50,078 nucleotides of DNA, taken from contig JBLHRR010000023.1 in the NCBI GenBank assembly GCA_047626155.1, positions 1-50,078 of the forward strand, read 5' to 3'. Each line of letters opens with the position of its first letter. Within the stretch, counting starts at the first letter, position 1. Source of the DNA: CALGLS01 sp047626155 (lineage in GTDB: Bacteria > Bacteroidota > Bacteroidia > Chitinophagales > Saprospiraceae). Below, piece after piece: positions 1-8,160 of this stretch. A program made the position numbers and the translations under genes. The notes below the pieces were generated by a model, which did no database searches, had not been told where the DNA came from, and was given only the letters and a program-made list of their open reading frames with translations.

Positions 1-124
1 GTATTACACAAAAAATAATTTCCCGATTTTTTTCGTGGAAACAATTATATAAACCACTCTCCCTGTTGTCGTTTTGATTTACATAATCGTTTCCAAATCG
101 GGATTTAATTTTTCGTTGTTACTA
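1..124 (+). repeat. Hairpin element, copy 1
   Basis: This AT-rich element folds into a long hairpin. TCCCGATTT pairs with AAATCGGGA, and a second arm starting GGAAAC pairs with one ending GTTTCC. The apical loop ACTCTCCCTGTTGTCGTTTT lies at 56-75. It ends in the box TTAATTTTTCGTTGTTACTA (105-124), 24 bp before the ATG at 149. An inverted copy at 22163-22286 matches positions 1-123 with about 5 mismatches and no gaps. A divergent copy at 31351-31468 keeps the loop and flanks but has different stems. It may be a 5' leader of the next gene or a palindromic mobile element. It touches the window edge, so its left end may not be complete. Confidence 0.75.
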
Positions 125-148
125 TAGCAATAAATCACACCTAATATC

Positions 149-631
149 ATGAAGCACTTACTCATTATCACTTGTCTGTTCTGTACCCTTTTTATGGTCT
201 CCTCCTGTAATAGCTCGAAAAGAGCAACTTCTAATTCAGGAAAAGTGAACAAAGGAAATTCCAGTAAAGGAGGCGTACAATTCGTGGATTCCAAAACCCT
301 CACAGCAGTGTTGGAACAAGCGGAAAAAGAAAACAAATTAGTCTTCGTTGATTTTTATACCAACTGGTGTACGCCCTGTAAGATGATGGATGAAGATGTT
401 TTTCCAGATAGAATAATAGGTACTTTTTTTAAAAAGAATTTCATCAGTTATAAGGTAAATGCTGAAAAAGGCAATGGGATAAATCTTGCTGTGGTTTTCA
501 ACGTAGGTGTTTATCCAACATTACTTTTCCTGAACGAAAAAGGACGAGTGTTGGAATCCAAACAAGGAGCCGCTTACCACACAGAGTTGATGGCAATGGC
601 GAATCGTGCATTGGATAGTCAAGGGATGTGA
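149..631 (+). CDS. Thioredoxin-fold lipoprotein
   Basis: A 160-residue secreted thiol protein. Residues 1-20 form a lipoprotein signal peptide ending VSSC with Cys20 as the lipidation site. A polar Ser/Lys/Asn linker (21-42) follows, then a thioredoxin fold with the WCTPCK active site (Cys74 and Cys77) and the cis-proline segment VYPTLLF. It is therefore expected to act on disulfides or as a thiol reductase at a membrane face in the periplasm; the partner is unknown. The gene starts 24 bp after the hairpin element at 1-124, which may act in its 5' leader. It converges with the DUF5685 gene, leaving only 3 bp between the two stop codons. Family assignment is firm; substrate is not. Confidence 0.88.
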   Translation: MKHLLIITCLFCTLFMVSSCNSSKRATSNSGKVNKGNSSKGGVQFVDSKTLTAVLEQAEKENKLVFVDFYTNWCTPCKMMDEDVFPDRIIGTFFKKNFISYKVNAEKGNGINLAVVFNVGVYPTLLFLNEKGRVLESKQGAAYHTELMAMANRALDSQGM

Positions 632-634
632 TAT

Positions 635-2104
635 TTATATCAAACCCACAGCCAGTATTGTAATTCCAAAAGCAATAAGTATTAAGACAGCCCAAGGCCA
701 GGCTTTACCATCTTCTATAGCTTGACAAACGGAGTCGCAACAAGCATTAAACATTTCGTCAAAGCAAACTTCCATACAGATCGTAAAGCAATCTGCTGCA
801 CAGGGCCTTTTACTCGACATCCTTTTTTTCATTCTACGATAAAATCTACGTATTCTTCGTTGTGCGATTTTGAGTCTGCCTTTGAAAGACCATTTTTTTC
901 GTCTTGCCTTTCGCTTTTTTCGCTTCGCAATGATAAAACGTACGAAGCCAATGCTTCCTAGCAAACCGGTAAAACCAGCTAGCCATTTATATACCTCCGT
1001 ACTGTCATTTTTACTAACAGATTCGACAACTAGTGGAAGGACGAAGATGATTAGAGATACTAAATAGTAATTAGCATATCGTACATTGGATATTGCCCAC
1101 GCTGTTTGTTGTACCGCTTTTGTTATAAAGTTGTTCCAAGCGCTCAGTGCAGATTCTTTGACTGACAAAGGCACTTTCCGCTCTTTTTGTAATTTTAATG
1201 TTACGTTTGAAAATAAACGAACGCTGTACTCTTCGATAATTTCCTTCGGAAGCGGAAATCCTTGCAATTGCTGACTAATGGATTCTTGCTTTTCTAATAT
1301 AATTCGGGAGGTCTCTGCAAGAAGAATTCCTGCCTTGCTTTTTAGATCTTTAGCTAAAGTATTTTGATGCGCGTTATTTTCCTCAATTCCAAAGAAGGAA
1401 AAAAGAGGATTGAATTGTTTTTGAAAAAGGTCTTCTTCATAATCTTCAAAAGCATCCAGCATATAAACCAATTCTCCAAATTGATAACCCAAATGGTACA
1501 TTGCTTCCGTCTCCTGCTCTAGTCCAATTACCTTTGCTCCCCGTTCAAACACCAAAGCAGTTATGGTTGCGCTAGGGGCAGCATAATGTTTTAAAGCTTC
1601 GTCCAGAGAAACAAAGAATTTATGAGGAGAACTTTCTAAAGCTTCTTGCTTTTTTATTTGTTCCCACAAGAGGGGAGTGTTAAGTCCCCAGTCTTCCAAT
1701 TGCTGTTGTGCTTTATGAAAAGGCGCGGAAAAGAAATGTCGGATGAATTTCCATTTAATGCTAGAAAGGTCTTTAATATTATCGTCCGTTTTGAGTTCGG
1801 ATAACAATACATTTGTAGCAGCGGCATATCGCAAAGATAGGGGACTGCTCTGCTCTTGCTCCGGCATGGTGAAGCACTTATTAATCGCTTGATATCCTGG
1901 TTGCCAGTCCGAAAGATTTTCTTTGGATAATTGAGATAGCATTTCTGCAAAGAAGACCGCATCAAAATTTAGGACAGTCCTCGCTCGCTGTCCGTATTCC
2001 ACACCAAGAGTTTTACAGGTGCCGCAGTAGTGCATTCGATGGCGACGATAATTGACATCGGATTTACAGGACTTACTTTTCTCTGGACGCATTAATCCGA
2101 ACAT
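635..2104 (-). CDS. DUF5685 family membrane protein
   Basis: A 489-residue protein whose N-terminus matches the DUF5685 pattern as I know it: MFG start, Cys13, YRRHRMHYCGTCK with Cys27 and Cys30, and the LNFDAVFFAEML helix. Two hydrophobic segments near 343-362 and 371-390 are followed by a strongly basic stretch (about 391-435, mostly Lys/Arg). A cysteine-rich cluster with spacing CxxxCxxxCxxxC follows, and a last hydrophobic segment (about 470-489) closes the protein. The cysteines could bind metal, which is an inference. No function is established for the family. The ATG lies in A-rich sequence with no clear Shine-Dalgarno. It is convergent with the thioredoxin gene and probably transcribed alone. 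Confidence 0.8.
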   Translation of the reverse strand: MFGLMRPEKSKSCKSDVNYRRHRMHYCGTCKTLGVEYGQRARTVLNFDAVFFAEMLSQLSKENLSDWQPGYQAINKCFTMPEQEQSSPLSLRYAAATNVLLSELKTDDNIKDLSSIKWKFIRHFFSAPFHKAQQQLEDWGLNTPLLWEQIKKQEALESSPHKFFVSLDEALKHYAAPSATITALVFERGAKVIGLEQETEAMYHLGYQFGELVYMLDAFEDYEEDLFQKQFNPLFSFFGIEENNAHQNTLAKDLKSKAGILLAETSRIILEKQESISQQLQGFPLPKEIIEEYSVRLFSNVTLKLQKERKVPLSVKESALSAWNNFITKAVQQTAWAISNVRYANYYLVSLIIFVLPLVVESVSKNDSTEVYKWLAGFTGLLGSIGFVRFIIAKRKKRKARRKKWSFKGRLKIAQRRIRRFYRRMKKRMSSKRPCAADCFTICMEVCFDEMFNACCDSVCQAIEDGKAWPWAVLILIAFGITILAVGLI

Positions 2105-2210
2105 AGGATTTTATTTTTGTTGTTATTTTATTTTTACTTTTAGGCAAATTCATTCTTCAAATGAATTGATTTTACCGCAAAGGAATGCAACGTAAATCCC
2201 CCTTCGCGTG

Positions 2211-2239
2211 AAAAAAAAACAATTGGCGGAACGCCAATT
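2211..2239 (-). terminator. Rho-independent terminator of uvrC
   Basis: The perfect stem AATTGGCG-GAA-CGCCAATT (2221-2239) begins 2 bp after the uvrC stop codon and, on the minus strand, is followed by nine T residues (2211-2219). Confidence 0.9.
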
Positions 2240-2241
2240 CG

Positions 2242-4083
2242 CTATACGTCTAGATCACCATTCTTTTCTCCCTCCTCCTTTTCCTGCTCCGAAAAATACG
2301 CTAACAATAGTTTCACAATTCGTTTCCCTGCCACTTCATTCAGCTCCTCCTCCGAAGCCGCCTTCACTTTTTTCACCGACCCAAAATGAATCAGTAATTT
2401 ATCAGCAGTCTTTTCGCCAATCCCCGCTATCTTCTTCAATTCCGTTTCCGTGAAAAACTGCGAACGCTTTACCCGGTGAAAAGTAATGGCAAAACGATGC
2501 GCCTCATTTCGCGCTTGCTGAATTAATTTCAGTGACTCCGATTTTTTATTGATGTACAACGGAATAGAATCATTAGGGAAAAATATTTCTTCTAACTTTT
2601 TTGCAATACCAATCACCGTGACTTTGTCCAGAATCCCCAACTCCTCCAGACTTTTTACAGAAGCACTCAATTGTCCCTTTCCTCCATCAATGATGATTAA
2701 CTGAGGCAATGGCTGTTCTTCATCCAATAAGCGTTTGTAGCGTCGGTATACAATCTCCGTCATCGAAGCAAAATCATCAGGGCCGATTACGGTCTTCACA
2801 TTGTAATGACGATAATCCTTCTTAGAAGGTTTGGCGTTCTTGAAAACAACGCAGGAAGCGGTAGGGAAATCGCCTCCGAGATTCGAGTTGTCAAAGCACT
2901 CGATATGCAGCGGAACTTGTGTCATCTGTAAATCCTTTTGCATGGTGCGTAAGATTCGTTCTGCCGGTGTTTGCTTACTGATTTTATTAATAGCTTCTCG
3001 TTGCTTTTGCAGCAAAAAGTATTTGACGTTCTTTTCAGAAAGATCCAGTAGCTTCCTCTTGTCTCCAATTTTAGGAACGGTCAAACTGACATCTTTCTCC
3101 GGGATGGGGATTAGATAAGGCACAATGATTTCCGGAGCAATGCTATTGAATTTTTCCCGTAAGTGTGGAATAGTATAGGCCAGCAAATCTTCCTCGTCTT
3201 CATCCAAATTTTTAACCAATTCCAATGTGTAACTATTCATCATCGCCCCATTGACCACTTTGATGTAATTGACAAAGGCATCTTTTTCATTACTCACAAT
3301 CGAGAATACATCCACGTCCCGAATGGTGGTACTAACTACCGTCGATTTACTTTGGTAATCTTCGAAGGCGCGGAGCTTGTCTTTTAGTATGTGTGCTTTT
3401 TCAAATTCTAAGTTGACGGCCAGGTCCTGCATCTCCTTATTGAAATGTGCTTTCACCGCTGCAAAGTTTCCTTTAAGGATATTTCTAATCTGTGTAATCT
3501 TATTGTTGTAAGTTTCAATGTCTTCATGTTCCGCACAAGGGCCCATGCAGTTTTTGATATGGTATTCGAGACAAACTTTGAACTTTCCTTTTTGAATGTT
3601 ATCCTCCGAAAGGTTGTAGGTGCAAGTTCGGAGCGGGAAGAGGATTTTGATGAGGTCCAGTAAATCTTTGGTTCGGTTGCGGGAAGTATAAGGACCAAAA
3701 TAAGTAGAACCATCCTTGATAACCCGCCGCGTTAAAAACACCCGTGGAAATCGTTCCTTTTTTATGCAAATGTAAGAATACGACTTCCCATCTTTCAACA
3801 TCACATTGTACCGAGGCTGATACTTTTTGATCAAAGTACTTTCCAATAACAATGCATCGGTCTCCGTATCTACAATTGTATACTCAATACGATTCGCATT
3901 CCGAACCATGGTGCGCGTCTTATTGGTTCTGTGTTTTTTATCGCCAAAATAAGAAGCCAGTCTTTTCTTTAGATGCTTCGCCTTGCCGATGTAAAGGATG
4001 GTATCTTCCTTGTCGATGAAGCGATAGACCCCGGGTTGTTTGGGGAGGGAGTCGGATATTTCTTTGTAGTCTTTAGTGGTCAT
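2242..4083 (-). CDS. uvrC: Excinuclease ABC subunit C
   Basis: UvrC makes the two incisions beside a DNA lesion handed over by UvrA and UvrB in nucleotide excision repair. The 613-residue product has the GIY-YIG nuclease domain at its N-terminus (QPGVYRF then TILYIGKAKHLKKRL), a central cysteine-containing region (CLEYHIKNCMGPC), a UVR helix pair (about 195-235), the RNase H-like second nuclease domain (IECFDNSN, IIIDGGKGQLSA) and a C-terminal helix-hairpin-helix (LKKIAGIGEKTADKLL). A reading frame continues 25 codons upstream to 4158, but those residues are not UvrC-like, so I start at MTTKDYKEI. A terminator follows directly. No operon partner is evident. Confidence 0.96.
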   Translation of the reverse strand: MTTKDYKEISDSLPKQPGVYRFIDKEDTILYIGKAKHLKKRLASYFGDKKHRTNKTRTMVRNANRIEYTIVDTETDALLLESTLIKKYQPRYNVMLKDGKSYSYICIKKERFPRVFLTRRVIKDGSTYFGPYTSRNRTKDLLDLIKILFPLRTCTYNLSEDNIQKGKFKVCLEYHIKNCMGPCAEHEDIETYNNKITQIRNILKGNFAAVKAHFNKEMQDLAVNLEFEKAHILKDKLRAFEDYQSKSTVVSTTIRDVDVFSIVSNEKDAFVNYIKVVNGAMMNSYTLELVKNLDEDEEDLLAYTIPHLREKFNSIAPEIIVPYLIPIPEKDVSLTVPKIGDKRKLLDLSEKNVKYFLLQKQREAINKISKQTPAERILRTMQKDLQMTQVPLHIECFDNSNLGGDFPTASCVVFKNAKPSKKDYRHYNVKTVIGPDDFASMTEIVYRRYKRLLDEEQPLPQLIIIDGGKGQLSASVKSLEELGILDKVTVIGIAKKLEEIFFPNDSIPLYINKKSESLKLIQQARNEAHRFAITFHRVKRSQFFTETELKKIAGIGEKTADKLLIHFGSVKKVKAASEEELNEVAGKRIVKLLLAYFSEQEKEEGEKNGDLDV

Positions 4084-4134
4084 TGTTTGAAACTTTATGT
4101 GTTCCGCATTTAGTGTTGGAATTAACGACAAAGG

Positions 4135-4216
4135 CCACGGAGGACAGAAAGTTTTCACTATTTATAGAATAAAAAAAAACTTTGTGAAAACTTCGTGCTC
4201 TTTCTGTCCTTCGTGG
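4135..4216. repeat. Intergenic imperfect palindrome
   Basis: The left arm CCACGGAGGACAGAAA plus GTTTTCAC pairs with GTGAAAAC and, after an 8-9-nt bulge, TTTCTGTCCTTCGTGG. It resembles the CACGCAGAG-type palindrome at 42759-42845 and is probably a dispersed repeat of the genome rather than a gene-specific signal. Confidence 0.6.
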
Positions 4217-4286
4217 TTTATAAAGAGCTTTTGCCTTTAGGCAACAGTCAAGAAAGAATACCTTTGTGTGGCTAAAGGCTAAAGTT

Positions 4287-4337
4287 AAATAAAAACAGGA
4301 ACACAACGTCTCCGGAGTATTCCTGCTTTATTTTTAT
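4287..4337 (-). terminator. Terminator of parC
   Basis: AAATAAAgCAGGAA pairs with TTCCTGtTTTTATTT around a loop holding CTCCGGAG. Read on the minus strand it ends in a T-rich tract, downstream of the parC stop at 4435. Confidence 0.7.
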
Positions 4338-4434
4338 CTAAATCTAGAGCATCTATTTAGCATATGGCCCGTAGCTGTTGGCTTCCCTATAATACACGAA
4401 AGTGGGAAAGCTAACTGCTAACTGTTCAAATAAT

Positions 4435-7059
4435 CTAAAACTCAATCGTATCCCCCGGCTTCAAAGTATTACCTTCTGATGGCTTCTTCGTGATCGCCCT
4501 AACATTAGTAATACGAGCTTCCTCCAATCGGTTACCAGCAGACTTCCAACCCTTGACATCAATAAAATCTTTAAGACTCAATTCAAACTCCTCCTTCTCC
4601 TTCTGTCCTTTTAATTTTACATCGTATAAAATCAGAGGCTTGGCATCTATACTAACGAAGAATAATTTTGACTTGCTGTGCTCTGTCAGATAACTATAGC
4701 GCTGTCCACTCTTAGAAGTTTCGATTTGGAAACGTTTCACCATGGTCCAGTTCTTATTGCCATCAAAATAAACGGCGCTGATGATAAGCCTAGCATTCAT
4801 TTTTCCAACATAAAGAATCTCATCATGCGGGAATTTCTTATTGACATCAAAATCAATAACCTCATAGGTTCCGTCTTTGTATAAAGCAACGATCTGATCG
4901 CCGCTGTCAAAGTCACCCAGGAAGAGGCCACGTTCTTCAGTATTTAAACGGCCACTAACCTTATCCATCCACAACTTGATGGCGCCAAGAGAAGAAGCAC
5001 CAATAGACAACTGTGTTATTTTACGGACCGGATATTTCGTTATAATGTTACCAGCAGAGCCCCGTCCTTTAATAGCTAATTCCTCAAAGTCAAATTCGAA
5101 ATTCTTTTTCTTGGCTTTACAACCCTGAGATAATAAAACAGAAACCGTTTCAGATTCTCCGTTTTGGTTGGCTGTGAAATAGTGAACTCTAGAACCCTTT
5201 GCCTTCTTGGTTAGGTCGTAAGCACGGTCACGTGTAACTCCTGTTACGTTGAAACGCTTGCCGTAAGAATTTCCACTCTTGGCATCAACATAAACCATAT
5301 TATAGGTCGTTCGATCATCTCCTTTTTTCCAGACCGCACAATGAATGATGTTCTTACCCATGAAAACTTTATCCGCAACCTTTACCACTTTGCAAGTTCC
5401 ATCTTTACAGAAAGCAATGATGTCGTCAATGTCAGAACAGTCAGAAATGAACTCATCTTTTTTCATCCCCGTACCAATAAATCCATCTTTGTAATTGACG
5501 TACAACTTAGCATTGTTGGCAACTACCTGAGTCGCTTTGATGGTATCAAGTGTCGTTATTTTCGTTTTACGCTCCTGTCCTTTGCTGTATTTTTTAAGTA
5601 AATTTTCAAAATAGGCAATCGCATATTCGGTCAGGTGTTTGAGGTCGTATTTCACCTGCTTCAATTCCTCATTAATCTTCGCGATCAATTCATCTGCTTT
5701 GAAAGAGTTGAATTTAGAAATTCGCTTAATTCGGATTTCCGTCAAACGAACAATATCATCTTCGGTAATGTCACGAAGCAACTGAAGACGCTTGTCTGAT
5801 TTTTTCGGCTTGTCACTTGGACCAGCCACATATTTTTTCAAACCAACATCAATGGCCTTAATAACCTCCTCCCAGTTCTCACATTCTTCAATATCGCGAT
5901 AGATTCTTTTTTCAATAAAGATCTTTTCCAAACTAGCGAAGTGCCATTTTTCTTGCAGCTCATTGAGACGAATCTCCAATTCCATCTTCAACAAGAGGCG
6001 CGTGTTCTCTGTACAAATTTGCAAGATTTCCTCCACCGTCATGAAGTGTGGCTTGCTGTCTATAATCACACAAGCATTCGGAGAGATGGAAACTTCACAA
6101 TCCGTGAAAGCATAGAGGGCATCCATGGTTACATCAGGAGAAGTACCTGGCATCAAGTCAATTAAAACCTCGACATCTCTCGCCGTATTATCGGTTACCT
6201 TTTTGATTTTAATCTTACCCTTATCATTGGCTTTGATGATGCTGTCGATCAACCCACCCGTCGTTACGCCATAAGGCAATTCCCGAACAGCCAGCGTATT
6301 TTTATCAATGATTTCGATACGTCCACGAACCTTCACCTTACCGCCTCGCTTACCATGATTGTAGTCCGTTACATCGATCATTCCCCCATTCTCAAAATCC
6401 GGGTAGATCTTAGGACTCTTTCCTTGCAGTATTTTGATCGAAGCTTTTATGAGCTCAATAAAGTTGTGCGGCAAAATTTTGGTAGACAAACCAACCGCAA
6501 TCCCTTCTACTCCCTGAGAGAGTAACAAAGGAAATTTCATCGGAAGGTTAATCGGCTCCTGCTTACGACCATCGTAAGACAATTGCCATTCCGTAGTTTG
6601 CCCATTAAAGCCAACTTCCAGCGCAAACTTCGTCAATCGTGCTTCTATATAACGCGGTGCGGCAGAGCTGTCTCCAGTCCGCACATCACCCCAGTTCCCC
6701 TGGCAGTCGATCAGTAGATTCTTTTGTCCCAGTTTCACCAATGCGCCACCAATCGCTGCATCTCCGTGAGGGTGATACTGCATGGTTTGCCCAATAATGT
6801 TCGCTACTTTGTGGTAACGGCCATCATCCATTTCCTTCATGGCATGTAACAACCTTCGCTGTACCGGTTTCAAGCCATCTTCAATATAAGGTACCGCTCT
6901 TTCGAGAATTACATAAGAGGCATAATCGAGAAAATATTCCTGATACATTCCGGAAAGGGAGACCATATTATCGGCCGTACTACCACTTCCGCTGACCACC
7001 GGAGCGATGGTCTTTAGCTCTTTCATCGTTTTTTTAGTGATTCCGTTGTTCTTATCCAT
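4435..7059 (-). CDS. parC: DNA topoisomerase IV subunit A
   Basis: The catalytic subunit of a type IIA topoisomerase, which separates linked daughter chromosomes and works with ParE (not in this window). In the 874 residues, the winged-helix breakage domain shows YASYVILERAVP, DGLKPVQRRLLHAM, the basic-rich MQYHPHGDAAIGGAL and the active-site tyrosine Tyr137 in APRYIEARL. A coiled-coil gate spans about 360-480. The C-terminal blades lack the GyrA box (QRRGGKG) and instead show KGRGSAGN, which favours ParC over GyrA. The length fits the Bacteroidota ParC type. The start MDKNNG is 59 bp below a TAnnTTTG promoter box; the gene appears monocistronic. Confidence 0.93.
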   Translation of the reverse strand: MDKNNGITKKTMKELKTIAPVVSGSGSTADNMVSLSGMYQEYFLDYASYVILERAVPYIEDGLKPVQRRLLHAMKEMDDGRYHKVANIIGQTMQYHPHGDAAIGGALVKLGQKNLLIDCQGNWGDVRTGDSSAAPRYIEARLTKFALEVGFNGQTTEWQLSYDGRKQEPINLPMKFPLLLSQGVEGIAVGLSTKILPHNFIELIKASIKILQGKSPKIYPDFENGGMIDVTDYNHGKRGGKVKVRGRIEIIDKNTLAVRELPYGVTTGGLIDSIIKANDKGKIKIKKVTDNTARDVEVLIDLMPGTSPDVTMDALYAFTDCEVSISPNACVIIDSKPHFMTVEEILQICTENTRLLLKMELEIRLNELQEKWHFASLEKIFIEKRIYRDIEECENWEEVIKAIDVGLKKYVAGPSDKPKKSDKRLQLLRDITEDDIVRLTEIRIKRISKFNSFKADELIAKINEELKQVKYDLKHLTEYAIAYFENLLKKYSKGQERKTKITTLDTIKATQVVANNAKLYVNYKDGFIGTGMKKDEFISDCSDIDDIIAFCKDGTCKVVKVADKVFMGKNIIHCAVWKKGDDRTTYNMVYVDAKSGNSYGKRFNVTGVTRDRAYDLTKKAKGSRVHYFTANQNGESETVSVLLSQGCKAKKKNFEFDFEELAIKGRGSAGNIITKYPVRKITQLSIGASSLGAIKLWMDKVSGRLNTEERGLFLGDFDSGDQIVALYKDGTYEVIDFDVNKKFPHDEILYVGKMNARLIISAVYFDGNKNWTMVKRFQIETSKSGQRYSYLTEHSKSKLFFVSIDAKPLILYDVKLKGQKEKEEFELSLKDFIDVKGWKSAGNRLEEARITNVRAITKKPSEGNTLKPGDTIEF

Positions 7060-7117
7060 GTGATACTTAGCTGTCGTGTTTCTTTTAGAATTAATGAGTG
7101 TTACTTTTTTGGGAGGG

Positions 7118-7125
7118 CAAAGTTA
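7118..7125 (-). promoter_or_regulatory. parC promoter -7 box
   Basis: TAACTTTG on the minus strand matches the Bacteroidota -7 consensus TAnnTTTG, about 59 bp before the parC start. Confidence 0.6.
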
Positions 7126-7596
7126 CAAAATTAAGAATGAATATTTAAACAATTTGTTGGTTACTTTGTATGGCTTTTATTCATAAGCCATTTTACAATC
7201 AGTATCTTTGAGTGTATTTTGTTGGAGAGATAAATTGTAGATTTTGGTACTGTAACCCCACCCCCAAATACCCACTTCGAATTTAGAGGTAAATTTCCTC
7301 ATTGCAAAGAAGACTCATAACTCTTTCTAATCTGTTAAAATTCCAAAAATGTCCCCCTCCCGCACATCCCCTTACCCTAAATTACCTACCTTAGTCACAG
7401 GTCTTCTTCACAGAAAACCTGCTAAATAACTGGTTTTCATGCTACTAAGTATATAGAATGCTGGTTATGAAGCGTTTGAGTTTTGTTACCTAATTTAAGA
7501 TTACGCAGCAAAGTGACTGTTTTATGCGTTCAGTATAAGACGTTCCCGAGCAAATGCTGATCTTGAACCAGGATTTGATCACGAAAAAACTATCTG
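7126..7596. other. Intergenic region upstream of sigma gene
   Basis: This gap separates the divergent parC and sigma genes. It holds TATCTTTG at 7203-7210 on the plus strand, a good -7 box but about 390 bp from the sigma start. No believable open reading frame, RNA gene or repeat was seen. Confidence 0.4.
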
Positions 7597-8160
7597 ATGG
7601 ATATCGCCTTAAACTTACAGCACGAGGAAAAGGACTTCATCACTGCTTGCATTGCCAAGGAGCGTTGGGCTCAGAAGAAGTTGTATGAAGATCACTATGG
7701 CCAGATGATGGGGGTTTGTCTTCGCTATTCTAGTACCCGAGAGGATGCTTTGGATATTCTTCATGAAGGGTTTATTAAAGTTTTTAAAAACATTAGTAAA
7801 TACCAACCTGGAACGAGTATTTCTGCCTGGATTCGACGGATCATGGTCAATACATCGATTGATTTTTATAGAAAAAGCATCCGACGTCGGACAGAGGATT
7901 TGGATCAAGCTTATCAGCTTAGTACTTCCGATGCAGATGTCGTTAGTCAGTGCACAGAAAAAGAAATTTTAGCAGCGGTACAAACTTTATCGCCTGCATA
8001 CCGAACGGTTTTTAATTTATACGTAATAGAAGGATACGCTCACAAAGAGATAGCCAATCAGCTTGGAGTAACCGAGAGTACCTCCCGGTCGAACCTAGTC
8101 AAGGCGAGAATCAAACTGAAAGAACTCCTCGCCGCAAAACAGATCAAGTATGGACAATAG
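7597..8160 (+). CDS. ECF RNA polymerase sigma factor
   Basis: A 187-residue sigma-70 of the extracytoplasmic-function type, which redirects RNA polymerase to a specific set of promoters. Region 2 spans roughly 30-105, with the -10-binding and melting segment (DALDILHEGFIKVFKNISKY, then WIRRIMVNTSIDFYRK). Region 4 spans about 125-182, with its helix-turn-helix (GYAHKEIANQLGVTESTSRSNLVKARIKLK). The linker is short and Region 3 is absent, as expected. Its last 11 bp overlap the start of the next gene, indicating translational coupling with a likely cognate anti-sigma. The target regulon cannot be read from this window. Confidence 0.93.
   Translation: MDIALNLQHEEKDFITACIAKERWAQKKLYEDHYGQMMGVCLRYSSTREDALDILHEGFIKVFKNISKYQPGTSISAWIRRIMVNTSIDFYRKSIRRRTEDLDQAYQLSTSDADVVSQCTEKEILAAVQTLSPAYRTVFNLYVIEGYAHKEIANQLGVTESTSRSNLVKARIKLKELLAAKQIKYGQ

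Noticed and set aside
4435..7059. Gyrase subunit A rather than topoisomerase IV
   Set aside because: No QRRGGKG GyrA box is present in the C-terminal domain.
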